Source: Lentzea sp. NEAU-D7
Lineage (GTDB): Bacteria; Actinomycetota; Actinomycetes; Mycobacteriales; Pseudonocardiaceae
DNA: 64,000 nucleotides
Direction: 5' to 3'
Assembly (NCBI RefSeq): GCF_026242055.1
Contig: NZ_JAPJDL010000010.1
Location: 62,001-126,000, forward strand
Shown here one piece after another: positions 23,612 through 30,853 of the stretch. The notes below the pieces were generated by a model. That model was not told where the DNA came from, ran no database searches, and saw nothing but the letters and a program-made list of their open reading frames with translations. How positions within the stretch are numbered: the stretch's first letter is position 1; each line of letters opens with the position of its first letter. A program made the position numbers and the translations under genes.

Positions 23612-23650
23612 TGGCCACCTCTTCTGGCCACCTGGTGGGAATGGCCACCT
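23612..23650. promoter_or_regulatory. Three direct TGGCCACCT repeats, XRE operator candidate
   Basis: TGGCCACCT occurs at 23612-23620, 23625-23633 and 23642-23650. An inverted GGTGGCC lies at 23584-23590. The set is placed between the divergent XRE gene (start 23569) and the plus-strand cassette (start 23756), the expected position for its binding sites. Confidence 0.6.
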
Positions 23651-23755
23651 CTCGTGGCGACTCCGCCCGATTGGGCTAGCGCAATAACTTCGAGTCACCG
23701 CAGAGGGCTGCCCGAACGGTGATGGTCCAGCGAAAACGACAAGGGAAGTTGCGCC

Positions 23756-24337
23756 ATGACTACGCAGGCCGATGGCAGACGCGTTGCCCCTTCCACTCCG
23801 CCGGGCGCGCGGTCGGTGCTGCGAACGGAGGTCGCAGGCGGTATCCCGCACGCGCGCCTGGCGACCTCGGCGGAGGGCGAGCTGCCCGGTATTGGCGCGG
23901 CGGCAGCTCGCCCTTCGTCTCCTGCGACCGACCTCTACACGAGGGGCTTCGGGTGGCCGGTTGTCGCGGAGGGTCCGAACGTCATGCTTCGGTGCGGCGA
24001 ACTTGCAGACGTCCTGCTGATGCCGAGCGGGCTTGGAGGCGAGGTCAACCACTCCCTGAAGCTGTTGAGTTTGAACGCAGCGGTGATGGAGGTGGTCGGA
24101 TCTTCCAGGCAGTGGGCGTTCCTCTGCATGGCGCAACCGGCGAGCATCACGAATCTCGGAGTCCTTTCGCTTCATGGAGTCACCCACTACGGCGAAGGTT
24201 CTTACTTCACGTTGCCCCTGAGCCCTACCTGCAACTCTGAAACGCTTCGTTGGGTCTGCCCTCCCAACCCGGAGTCGATGGTGCTGCCTCTCGTGGCGAC
24301 TGTCATGTCATGCACGCAGACGGCGTTGCAGCGATGA
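23756..24337 (+). CDS. Unknown protein, first gene of the peptide cassette
   Basis: 193 residues from ATG 23756, with AAGGGAAG upstream. The first 60 residues are Ala/Pro-rich and probably disordered. A small alpha/beta domain then reads YTRGFGWPVVAEGPNVMLRC, VLLMPSGLGGEVNHSL and VVGSSRQWAFLCMAQP. Actinobacteria carry many short proteins with this WPVV...WAFL layout next to XRE regulators, sometimes labelled primase/polymerase-like, but I see no catalytic residues. Its stop overlaps the next start (ATGA), so it is coupled to the downstream gene. Confidence 0.5.
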   Translation: MTTQADGRRVAPSTPPGARSVLRTEVAGGIPHARLATSAEGELPGIGAAAARPSSPATDLYTRGFGWPVVAEGPNVMLRCGELADVLLMPSGLGGEVNHSLKLLSLNAAVMEVVGSSRQWAFLCMAQPASITNLGVLSLHGVTHYGEGSYFTLPLSPTCNSETLRWVCPPNPESMVLPLVATVMSCTQTALQR

Positions 24338-24681
24338 GCGGCGGCGTTGCAGTCGCGGAAGAACCGAAACTAGTGAACGTTCAAAGCTCGTTCGAGCAGA
24401 TGCAGCGGATGGGGTTGCAGCCCGTGCCGTTGCCCAACTCGACGGGCAATGACGACGGGCTCCTGTACTTCAGGGTGTTCCCGCAGTACGTAGACACCGT
24501 GGCCGTCTGGGCCGAGACATACGCGGTTGCGCTCCGAGTACCAGCGCGCCGGAACTGGGCGGCTCCGTTCGAGCCGTCGCCTGTCATCTACCGCTGTGTT
24601 GGCACTCTGCACCAGGTCGTCTCCGGCTTGTCGAAACTCGCGCCGTACTCAGGTGCGGGCGCTGAACACAGGCGGTTCTAG
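24334..24681 (+). CDS. Unknown protein coupled to the preceding gene
   Basis: 115 residues from ATG 24334, overlapping the previous stop by four bases. The sequence FEQMQRMGLQPVPLPNSTGN, LLYFRVFPQYVDTVAVWAET and YAVALRVPARRNWAAPFEPS suggests a compact alpha/beta fold, with a C-terminal helix RCVGTLHQVVSGLSKL. No known family. Its tight coupling to the gene before and its place ahead of the putative precursor peptide suggest they act together, perhaps as accessory or regulatory factors. This is inference. Confidence 0.5.
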   Translation: MSGGVAVAEEPKLVNVQSSFEQMQRMGLQPVPLPNSTGNDDGLLYFRVFPQYVDTVAVWAETYAVALRVPARRNWAAPFEPSPVIYRCVGTLHQVVSGLSKLAPYSGAGAEHRRF

Positions 24682-24789
24682 CCGCCCGCGGCGTCGCATC
24701 TGCGCGAGCTGATCTTCCTTCCCACGAGGTGCCTGCACGGTGCCTCCACAGTGACCTGGAACTACTCACCAACGAGGGGAGGTAAGGAA

Positions 24790-24966
24790 ATGGAGAGCGT
24801 GAGTTCGCTTGTGCTGGCAGTCGAAAGCCTGTCGGTCGTGCGTGGTCGGGCTGATGCCGTTCACTCCGACGCGTCCGAGGACGCTGGCGGTGATGGTTGG
24901 AACGGTGACGGCCTGAACCACCCGGCCGAGAGCGTCGGTGGTGAGACGGGGGTTGCCCTGGCCTGA
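24790..24966 (+). CDS. 58-residue putative RiPP precursor peptide
   Basis: ATG 24790 follows a very strong ribosome site (GGGGAGG and AAGG just upstream). The first 20 residues form an amphipathic leader-like stretch (MESVSSLVLAVESLSVVRGR). The rest is polar and rich in Asp, Gly, Asn, Ser and His, with EDAGGDGWNGDGLNHPAES and an end VGGETGVALA; no cysteine. A perfect hairpin (25021-25052) separates it from the codirectional oxygenase, reductase and kinase-fold genes, a common layout for over-expressed peptide substrates. Asp, Asn and His are known targets of JmjC hydroxylases. The precursor role is inferred, not shown. Confidence 0.5.
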   Translation: MESVSSLVLAVESLSVVRGRADAVHSDASEDAGGDGWNGDGLNHPAESVGGETGVALA

Positions 24967-25020
24967 CCCGGTGCACAGCACGAGCTGATTGTTGGCTCGG
25001 TTCTGAAGTTCGTTCAAGTC

Positions 25021-25052
25021 GTTGGGGCACCACATCGTTGTGGTGCCCCAAC
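25021..25052 (+). terminator. Perfect hairpin between precursor and enzyme genes
   Basis: GTTGGGGCACCAC (25021-25033) pairs exactly with 25040-25052 around a 6-base loop. No long T-run follows, so partial termination or mRNA end protection is plausible. It would give more precursor mRNA than enzyme mRNA. The other intergenic bases between 24967 and 25077 contain only the oxygenase ribosome site. Confidence 0.7.
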
Positions 25053-25077
25053 GGTTCTCACGAGTTGGGGAGGATCT

Positions 25078-26304
25078 GTGGAACACCGTTTGGTTCAGTT
25101 GATGGAGAAGGCGCTGGGCTGGGACAGCGCGGCGCCGATGGGGCGTGGGTTCGCCCGCGGTTCGGTCGATGATCCCGAGCTGTGCGCGCGGATGCTGACG
25201 CCGCAGCGACTGTTGGACATCGCCATGCGTCGCAGCCTTTCGCCGCCCCAGTTTCGCTGTTTTCAGAAGGGCGACGAGCTGCGTCCGAACCAGTTCCTGA
25301 CGCCCACCATCAGCAGGCGCGGACAGAGCTTGCCGATGGCGAACATGGACACCCTGTCCCACCTCATGCAGGAAGGATGCACCCTCGTCGTCGACGGGAT
25401 GGATGCCTTCGACCCGACGATGGAAGTGGCGTGTCGCGCTCTGCAATGGTGGTCCCGTGAACTCGTGCAGGTGAACACCTACCTCACTACCGCCGACGCC
25501 GCAGGGTTCGGCCTGCACTGGGATGATCACGACGTTGTCGTGGTCCAGCTCGCCGGCGAAAAGTCGTGGGAGGTGCGGGGTGCCTCTCGCGAGGCGCCGA
25601 TGTATCGGGACGCCTCGCCGAATTCCCAGCCGAGTGAGGACATCGAGTGGGCAGGCACCATGCAGCCTGGCGACGTGATGCATATTCCTCGTGGCTACTG
25701 GCACACGGCGACCCGAACCGACAAGGACGACAAGGGCTACAGCCTGCACGCCACGTTCGGCTTCGTGAAGCGCACCGGCGTGGACTGGGCGGCCTGGGTA
25801 GCGGACAAGATGCGCACTGACGTGTTGTTCCGCATCGACCTCGACCGCTTCGGCGAGAAGGACGATCAAGAGGTTCAGAACAACGTCCTGTACGCAGAAT
25901 TGCTGCGGCACACGGAGTCCCTCACCATCCCGTCCTACCTCGCAGCTCGGGAGCGAGAACAAGCGCCTTCGCGTTATGTCCACACCGGGGGGCTGTTCGG
26001 TCCGGCCACTGACGTTGTCTGCGTGACTCCGTTCCCTCCGCACATCGAGGTCAACGACCAGGACCTCACGGTGCTCGCCGTCGGTAAGCGACTTCGGCTC
26101 GCTCGCCGAGCCGAGGACGCGGCCAGGCTGCTGCTGTCCGGCTATCCCGTCTCACTCGAACGGGTTCGTGGACTCACCGGCATCGACGCGGCCCCGCTCG
26201 CCGAGACCTTCATGAAGGAGGGGTTGTGCGCAGAACTGACCGACGCCTTGCGCTCGGGTTTCACCGGACTCGTCCCCGCCACGCACTGCTTGAGCACGCT
26301 CTGA
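25078..26304 (+). CDS. JmjC/cupin-type 2-oxoglutarate oxygenase
   Basis: 408 residues from GTG 25078, with GGGAGG four bases upstream. The JmjC core is clear: an HxD iron motif His147-Trp-Asp149 in FGLHWDDHDVVVVQLAGEKS, a candidate 2-oxoglutarate lysine at Lys162 (EKSWEV), and the distal His209 in DVMHIPRGYWHTA. A C-terminal winged-helix-like part (from about 300, VLAVGKRLRLARRAEDAARL) matches the arrangement of bacterial ribosomal-oxygenase relatives (MINA53/NO66, YcfD). Such enzymes hydroxylate Arg or His in ribosomal proteins. Here the neighbouring peptide is the likelier substrate, by inference. Confidence 0.85.
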   Translation: MEHRLVQLMEKALGWDSAAPMGRGFARGSVDDPELCARMLTPQRLLDIAMRRSLSPPQFRCFQKGDELRPNQFLTPTISRRGQSLPMANMDTLSHLMQEGCTLVVDGMDAFDPTMEVACRALQWWSRELVQVNTYLTTADAAGFGLHWDDHDVVVVQLAGEKSWEVRGASREAPMYRDASPNSQPSEDIEWAGTMQPGDVMHIPRGYWHTATRTDKDDKGYSLHATFGFVKRTGVDWAAWVADKMRTDVLFRIDLDRFGEKDDQEVQNNVLYAELLRHTESLTIPSYLAAREREQAPSRYVHTGGLFGPATDVVCVTPFPPHIEVNDQDLTVLAVGKRLRLARRAEDAARLLLSGYPVSLERVRGLTGIDAAPLAETFMKEGLCAELTDALRSGFTGLVPATHCLSTL

Positions 26305-27077
26305 GCCTCGGCATCACCGACCTGGACACCGCGTTCAACTACCAGGGGTTCGGCGGACATCGTGAGTTGGCAGTCGCCGCGGGCGACCTCATCCATGAGT
26401 TCACCATCTCCACGAAGGTCGGTTACTTCCCGGTCGGCAACGGCAACTACCACTCGCTTCGTCGGTGGAACCTGCGGCAGGCGATCGAGCAGACTGTCCG
26501 TGACCTCGCTGTCCCACCTGCCGTGGTCTTCCTGCACAACCCAGAGCAAAGCCTTAAGGCTCTCCACCCGGCGCAGGCACACGACTACTTCGCGGACGCG
26601 TGCGAGGAGTTGGAACGCGCAGTCGACGCAGGGCTCTGCGGTGCATGGGGAGTTGCCGCCTGGGAGCCTGCACCGCTGACGAACGTGCTGCGTGCGGGCT
26701 CCGATTGTCCGAAGCCGAGCACGCTGATGGTTCGCGTGGGGTTGTCGTTGACCGCCGAGCAACTCGACGCCGGCGAGAGCCTGGGCTGGGAGCTCAATCT
26801 CGACGCGGACCAGCGCTGGGGCATGAGTCCTTTCAGTGGAAGCACGAGCGATCCGACCTGGACGACGACCGACCTGTCCAGTTTCCTCGAACCGGACCAG
26901 CACCACACGCCTGTACAGGCTGCCTTCAGGCTGGCGTTCGAGCTGCCGCACTGTACGAGGCTGGCGGTCGGTTCCGGGAACGAACAGCACCTCAGCGAGT
27001 TGTGTGCCGCGACTCAACTGGAAGTGGACCTCGGTGCAGTCGACAAGTACCGCGAACTGATCACCACTCCCGGCTGA
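26226..27077 (+). CDS. Aldo/keto reductase
   Basis: 283 residues from GTG 26226, with GGAGG just upstream. The start lies 79 bases inside the oxygenase gene, so the two are translationally coupled. The AKR tetrad is complete: Asp34 and Tyr39 in ITDLDTAFNY, Lys64 in STKVGYF and His104 in VVFLHNPEQS. The N-terminal beta-hairpin is short, and the C-terminal part has VQAAFRLAFELPHCTRLAVG, the usual NADPH-binding end. It would reduce a carbonyl using NADPH. Within a peptide cluster it could act on an oxidised side chain, but its substrate is unknown. Confidence 0.85.
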   Translation: MRRTDRRLALGFHRTRPRHALLEHALSLGITDLDTAFNYQGFGGHRELAVAAGDLIHEFTISTKVGYFPVGNGNYHSLRRWNLRQAIEQTVRDLAVPPAVVFLHNPEQSLKALHPAQAHDYFADACEELERAVDAGLCGAWGVAAWEPAPLTNVLRAGSDCPKPSTLMVRVGLSLTAEQLDAGESLGWELNLDADQRWGMSPFSGSTSDPTWTTTDLSSFLEPDQHHTPVQAAFRLAFELPHCTRLAVGSGNEQHLSELCAATQLEVDLGAVDKYRELITTPG

Positions 27078-27131
27078 TCAGGTCTCCGTCCGGGAAGATG
27101 TTGTGTCGATCCGTCAGGAAGGACTTGTTCG

Positions 27132-27989
27132 TTGTCTGGAGTTAAGCCGGGTCAGCCTCGGCCCATCGTCAGTTTCGACATGAGCGCGAACCCTCACGAC
27201 GATGTGCTCGAACACGTCGAGCGCGTGTTTGATCTCGCGTTGGACCGGTCTTCGGTCGTGCACGGCGTCGGTGGGGTGACCGAGGGGTTCCGCACCAGCC
27301 GCGGTACGTGGTTGCGGATCGAGCAGAGGCTCACGTGGCGACTTAAGAGCGCTGCGTGGGTCGGCCTTGAGGCCGCTTCGACGATCGAGAACGTCCCGAT
27401 CCCGGGCTGGTTCCAGAGCGCAACGTGGGCTGACCCGGCTCGCGACCTGGTTTGGCGTGCTGATGAGGTCGAGTTCGTGGCCTCGCCGTCCGTGAGGTCT
27501 GCGGGAGGGCTGGAGGCGGCCAAGGCGCTCCCGACGACGTGGTGGGCGGGGATGCGCAGCTCACTGGAGGCGCTCAGCGAGCACAAGACCGAACGCGTGG
27601 GCGTGAGTCAGGACCACCTCACGCTGCGGATCGGTCAGGTGTTCGAAGGGGTGGACACCACGGTGGAGGAGTGGGGGACCGCCCACGCTGACCTCCACTG
27701 GGGCAACGTGACGGTCTCCGGACTTCTTATCGACTGGCAGGACTGGGGGCAGGCCCCCCGAGGTCACGACGCGGCTACCTTGTGGCAGGCGTCGCTGCCG
27801 GACCCTGATCTCCTCTCACACGTCGAAGCTGAGTTCGCCGACGACCTGCAGACCCGGTCAGGGAAGTTGTCCCAGCTCATGCACTGCGCGAACGCGATCA
27901 GGATCGCCGCCAAGCGGGGTACCGAGACGCCGTTCTCGCAGCCCGCAAAGATGGCAGCCGAGGTGCTACTCGCCGAACTGCGCGTCTAG
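27132..27989 (+). CDS. Kinase-fold phosphotransferase (APH-like)
   Basis: 285 residues from TTG 27132, which has GGAAGG about eight bases upstream; ATG 27180 lacks a ribosome site. The catalytic loop is HADLHWGN (His185, Asp187, Asn192) and the metal loop is LIDWQDWG with Asp201, the pattern of aminoglycoside/homoserine-kinase-like phosphotransferases. The N-lobe is short and lacks an obvious glycine-rich loop or invariant lysine beyond GVTEGFRTSRGTW. It follows the reductase by 54 bases. It may phosphorylate a Ser/Thr side chain or a small-molecule partner, as the kinase-fold enzymes of some lanthipeptide clusters do. Confidence 0.75.
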   Translation: MSGVKPGQPRPIVSFDMSANPHDDVLEHVERVFDLALDRSSVVHGVGGVTEGFRTSRGTWLRIEQRLTWRLKSAAWVGLEAASTIENVPIPGWFQSATWADPARDLVWRADEVEFVASPSVRSAGGLEAAKALPTTWWAGMRSSLEALSEHKTERVGVSQDHLTLRIGQVFEGVDTTVEEWGTAHADLHWGNVTVSGLLIDWQDWGQAPRGHDAATLWQASLPDPDLLSHVEAEFADDLQTRSGKLSQLMHCANAIRIAAKRGTETPFSQPAKMAAEVLLAELRV

Positions 27990-28049
27990 GACGGTACGAC
28001 AGCCCAATGTCGTGCCGAGCTGTTCCGTTGCGTCCACTATGGTCGTTGT

Positions 28050-28775
28050 ATGACGGCAGCCGCGTGGGAGCTGGTGCGGAACTGGCTCGGCACGATCGGC
28101 ACCATCTCAGCACTTCTGATTGCGGCTTTCACCTACCGCCGCAATATCAAGATCAAGCGCGAGGAACAAGCGCGGCTGGTGTACTCGAAGATCACGCACG
28201 TCGAGTATCACGAAGTCGGTGCGCTCGTTGATGTGCTCCCCAACGGTGCGCGGATCGGTAACCGACTGTTCCACGTGGCGATGGTCCCGCATCCATACCC
28301 TGACGAGGGGAAGAGGATCGCTTGGCAGGCGACGGCACCACTCCTTCAGGCTACTGCCGTGATCCACAACGGGAGCAAGGAACTCATCGGACCAGCTCGC
28401 ATACAGCTGGTCAACCGAGGACGTAAGAACACGTGGGACGACTTCTCGATTGATGTCGGCGTCATTGACCCCGAGTCTGAGTACGTCGTCAACTTCATAT
28501 GGATCAACGAGGACCATCCCGGCGAGCCATCCTTAGGCACCACGGTCATCTTCCGCGATGCGAGCGGGGAGTGGTGGAGGCGTCACCTCGCTGAACCTAT
28601 CGAGCACGTGCACAACGATCCGGAGAACAGCGGGCCGACACCAAAAGAGCGCGTGAGCATTAGAGAGCAGCAGGTTGGCATGGGCTACGAGCCCATCAAG
28701 GAGCCCAAGGTCCGTTGGCGGGTCCGGTGGTATCGCTACTGGCGGAAGCGGCGGGGCAAGGCGCCGCTTCCCTAG
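28050..28775 (+). CDS. Membrane-anchored protein with N-terminal TM helix
   Basis: 241 residues from ATG 28050. One hydrophobic segment (residues 11-30, NWLGTIGTISALLIAAFTYR) is followed by a basic RRNIKIKREEQAR, the usual arrangement for an N-out/C-in anchor. The soluble part is beta-rich (ATAVIHNGSKELIGPARIQL, SIDVGVIDPESEYVVNFIWI) and ends in a very basic helix RVRWYRYWRKRRGK. Proteins of this layout are common and uncharacterised in actinobacteria. It may be unrelated to the peptide cassette; the gap is 60 bases. Confidence 0.6.
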   Translation: MTAAAWELVRNWLGTIGTISALLIAAFTYRRNIKIKREEQARLVYSKITHVEYHEVGALVDVLPNGARIGNRLFHVAMVPHPYPDEGKRIAWQATAPLLQATAVIHNGSKELIGPARIQLVNRGRKNTWDDFSIDVGVIDPESEYVVNFIWINEDHPGEPSLGTTVIFRDASGEWWRRHLAEPIEHVHNDPENSGPTPKERVSIREQQVGMGYEPIKEPKVRWRVRWYRYWRKRRGKAPLP

Positions 28776-28900
28776 CCTGTAGGTGAAGGGTGGCCACCGG
28801 AGTGCTACCTGCGGCTGCCAACGGCTCTGATGGCCAACTCAGGCCCCTGAGCTGCAACAACAGAGTTCTCATGCTGTGTAGTCAGGTCCACTTGAAGTAG

Positions 28901-28948
28901 AACCCGTTCGGTCAAGCGAAACAGCTGACCGGACGGGTTTCTTGTTTT
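28901..28948 (+). terminator. Intrinsic terminator with T-rich tail
   Basis: AACCCGTTCGGTCA (28901-28914) pairs with TGACCGGACGGGTT (28926-28939), one mismatch, and is followed by TCTTGTTTT. This is a classical rho-independent terminator. It ends the plus-strand accessory unit. The rest of the 450-base gap before 29226 contains no gene I can support. Confidence 0.8.
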
Positions 28949-29225
28949 CCGGGGCTGAGCTTCGTGACCGTGTTCCCGGGTGGTCTCCTCTTCCGCGGTG
29001 AACGACGTGAAGCGCATGCCGTTGGGGCGCGCTGCTCGCGGGCGACCCCGGAAGCTCCTCAGCGGCTCGCCGTCCGGCCTGTCATAAGAACCCGGAAAAG
29101 GCGGTATTCGCCGACTCGATTGTGCTTCGCCGTCACCGTAATGCGCTGAAACCACCACTTCGTCTCCCGCGATGAACGAGTTGCGGTGATCTTGCACCGC
29201 GAAACGGCGAAATGAGGGTGACTCG

Positions 29226-30164
29226 GTGACCACCAAGCGCAAGAGGGACACCACTGCTGACGACAGCGACGACGAGTTCCAGTTGGACAGTTCGGAGGAC
29301 GGGTCGAGCAGTTCGGAGTCGGAGGACGAACCGTCGTCCAAACGCCGCCGCCTGAACGACTCGGACTCGGAGTCCGCCTCCGGATCGTCGGATGACGACG
29401 AGTCCGTCGAGGACGACATGGAGGAGGACGAGAGGCTGGCGGCCGAGGAGGCCGCCGCCACCCTGGCCGACACCAGTGGCCGGAGCCGGGTCGTCATCCC
29501 GAACCCCTTGTTCATCTCGCAGATGAAGTACCTCGCCGGGCCCGCGTACCTCCAGTTCACCGACAACGCCGGCCGGCCGACCGGTCGCGGTGGGCGGCAC
29601 AGCACCGCGACACTCGGTCCCGGCGCCGTGGTGAACATCAACAGCAACGCGCAGTCGACGGCGTCGCTGCCGGCGCTCGGCGTGATCCGCGCCAAGTACC
29701 CCGACCGCGCGTTCAAGGCTGGACACCTGCTCAACGCCATGTTCGGCGGGTCGGCGGGGCAGGAGAACATCACCGCCCTGACCAGCAACGCCAACGGCCA
29801 GCAGAACACCTTCGACAACCGGGTGAAGACGGCCGTCGAGATGGTCAAGAAGGTCTACGAGGGGCTCAACGGGCTCGCCGTCGACGTGAGGGCGCTCGGG
29901 TACGGCATCGGTGTCACCGTCACGGTGTCCGACGCGACCTGGGGCCCTGGCACCCCGGACGACCTGATCGCCACGAGCATGAACTGCCACGCCGTCGTGG
30001 TGGGTGCTCCGGACGTCGATCTCCTGTTCGCCCGGAAGTACCCGACCGCCCAAGGCAGGCCGGACCGTTCGCAGACCGTCCTGAAGGACCTCAAGAAACT
30101 CGTCGCCGGCGTCGCCGGCCTGGTGGTGCAGGCCAACGCGGCGGGAGCGATCGTCAACACCTGA
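29226..30164 (+). CDS. Acidic NLS-like protein with toxin-nuclease-like core
   Basis: 312 residues from GTG 29226, with GAGGG seven bases upstream. Residues 1-70 are extremely acidic and Ser-rich but hold two basic clusters, KRKR at 4-7 and KRRR at 39-42, like eukaryotic nuclear signals flanked by casein-kinase-type acidic tracts. The middle carries KAGHLLNAMFGGSAGQENIT followed by Asn residues (about 165-200), a spacing seen in HNH-like nuclease domains of polymorphic toxins. The C-terminal part has LGYGIGVTVTVSDATWGP. There is no signal peptide, immunity gene or secretion marker beside it. An effector role is inference. Confidence 0.5.
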   Translation: MTTKRKRDTTADDSDDEFQLDSSEDGSSSSESEDEPSSKRRRLNDSDSESASGSSDDDESVEDDMEEDERLAAEEAAATLADTSGRSRVVIPNPLFISQMKYLAGPAYLQFTDNAGRPTGRGGRHSTATLGPGAVVNINSNAQSTASLPALGVIRAKYPDRAFKAGHLLNAMFGGSAGQENITALTSNANGQQNTFDNRVKTAVEMVKKVYEGLNGLAVDVRALGYGIGVTVTVSDATWGPGTPDDLIATSMNCHAVVVGAPDVDLLFARKYPTAQGRPDRSQTVLKDLKKLVAGVAGLVVQANAAGAIVNT

Positions 30165-30284
30165 CGGCGTCAGCCTTCAAAGGAGGCACGTGCCGATCGG
30201 CACCCCCGGCGGCGTGACCTGTGGCGTCCGGTGTGGCCGGTTGGGACTTCGGGGCACGGTGGGTGTGTTCCTAGCGTCGCGGGT

Positions 30285-30848
30285 GTGGCTGACAACGAGA
30301 TCTTCTTGCCGAGGTTCGGTGCCGTGTGCGGGGTCGTCCTCGCCCTGTCGATCGGTGTGCCGGGGGCCGTGGAGGCGTTCACCGGGGAGACGGCGTTCAC
30401 CAGTGCGGTGATCGGGCTGGGGACGGCGTTCGGGGCGCCCGCGGTGCTGGCGTTGCACGGGCACCAGGCGCGTGCTTCGGGGAGGTTCGGGGCGTTCGCG
30501 TTCGCCGCGAACATGCTGGGGCTCGGGGTGTTCACCGGGGTGGCGTTCGCGTTGAACCTGGTGATCTTCTTCCTGGAGCCCGGGGCGGTGCCACCGCTGA
30601 CGCAGGTGGTGCTGAAGGCCGGGTCGTTGGTGTTCGTGCTCGGGTCCGTGCTGTTCGGGGTGTCGATGGTGCGGGCGAGGGTGTTCCCGGCGGTGCCGGC
30701 TTGGGGGTACGGGATCAGCTTCGTGCTGCTGGCCGTGTTCGCGGTGCTGCCGGACACGCCGTTGTCCGCTTTGGTGCACGTCGCGTGTGCTGCGGTGCTG
30801 GTGTGGCTTTCGACGACGGTGTGGTCGGCACGTCCGGCACTAGCCTGA
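30285..30848 (+). CDS. Small integral membrane protein
   Basis: 187 residues from GTG 30285. Five hydrophobic segments are visible, among them FGAVCGVVLALSIGVPGAVE, FTSAVIGLGTAFGAPAVLAL, NMLGLGVFTGVAFALNLVIF, VVLKAGSLVFVLGSVLFGVS and GISFVLLAVFAVLP. It lies five bases before the histidine kinase gene and is probably cotranscribed with it, so it may be a cofactor or target of the pair. No family recognised. Confidence 0.6.
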   Translation: MADNEIFLPRFGAVCGVVLALSIGVPGAVEAFTGETAFTSAVIGLGTAFGAPAVLALHGHQARASGRFGAFAFAANMLGLGVFTGVAFALNLVIFFLEPGAVPPLTQVVLKAGSLVFVLGSVLFGVSMVRARVFPAVPAWGYGISFVLLAVFAVLPDTPLSALVHVACAAVLVWLSTTVWSARPALA

Positions 30849-30853
30849 GCGGC

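Noticed and set aside
24766..26043. Long minus-strand frame opposite the JmjC gene
   Set aside because: Its protein is His/Arg/Val-rich with no motif, while the plus-strand frame has a complete JmjC core and a ribosome site.
28776..29225. Possible attachment site after the accessory region
   Set aside because: The inverted repeat at 28901-28939 with its T-tail is better explained as an intrinsic terminator; no matching direct repeat was found at the left.
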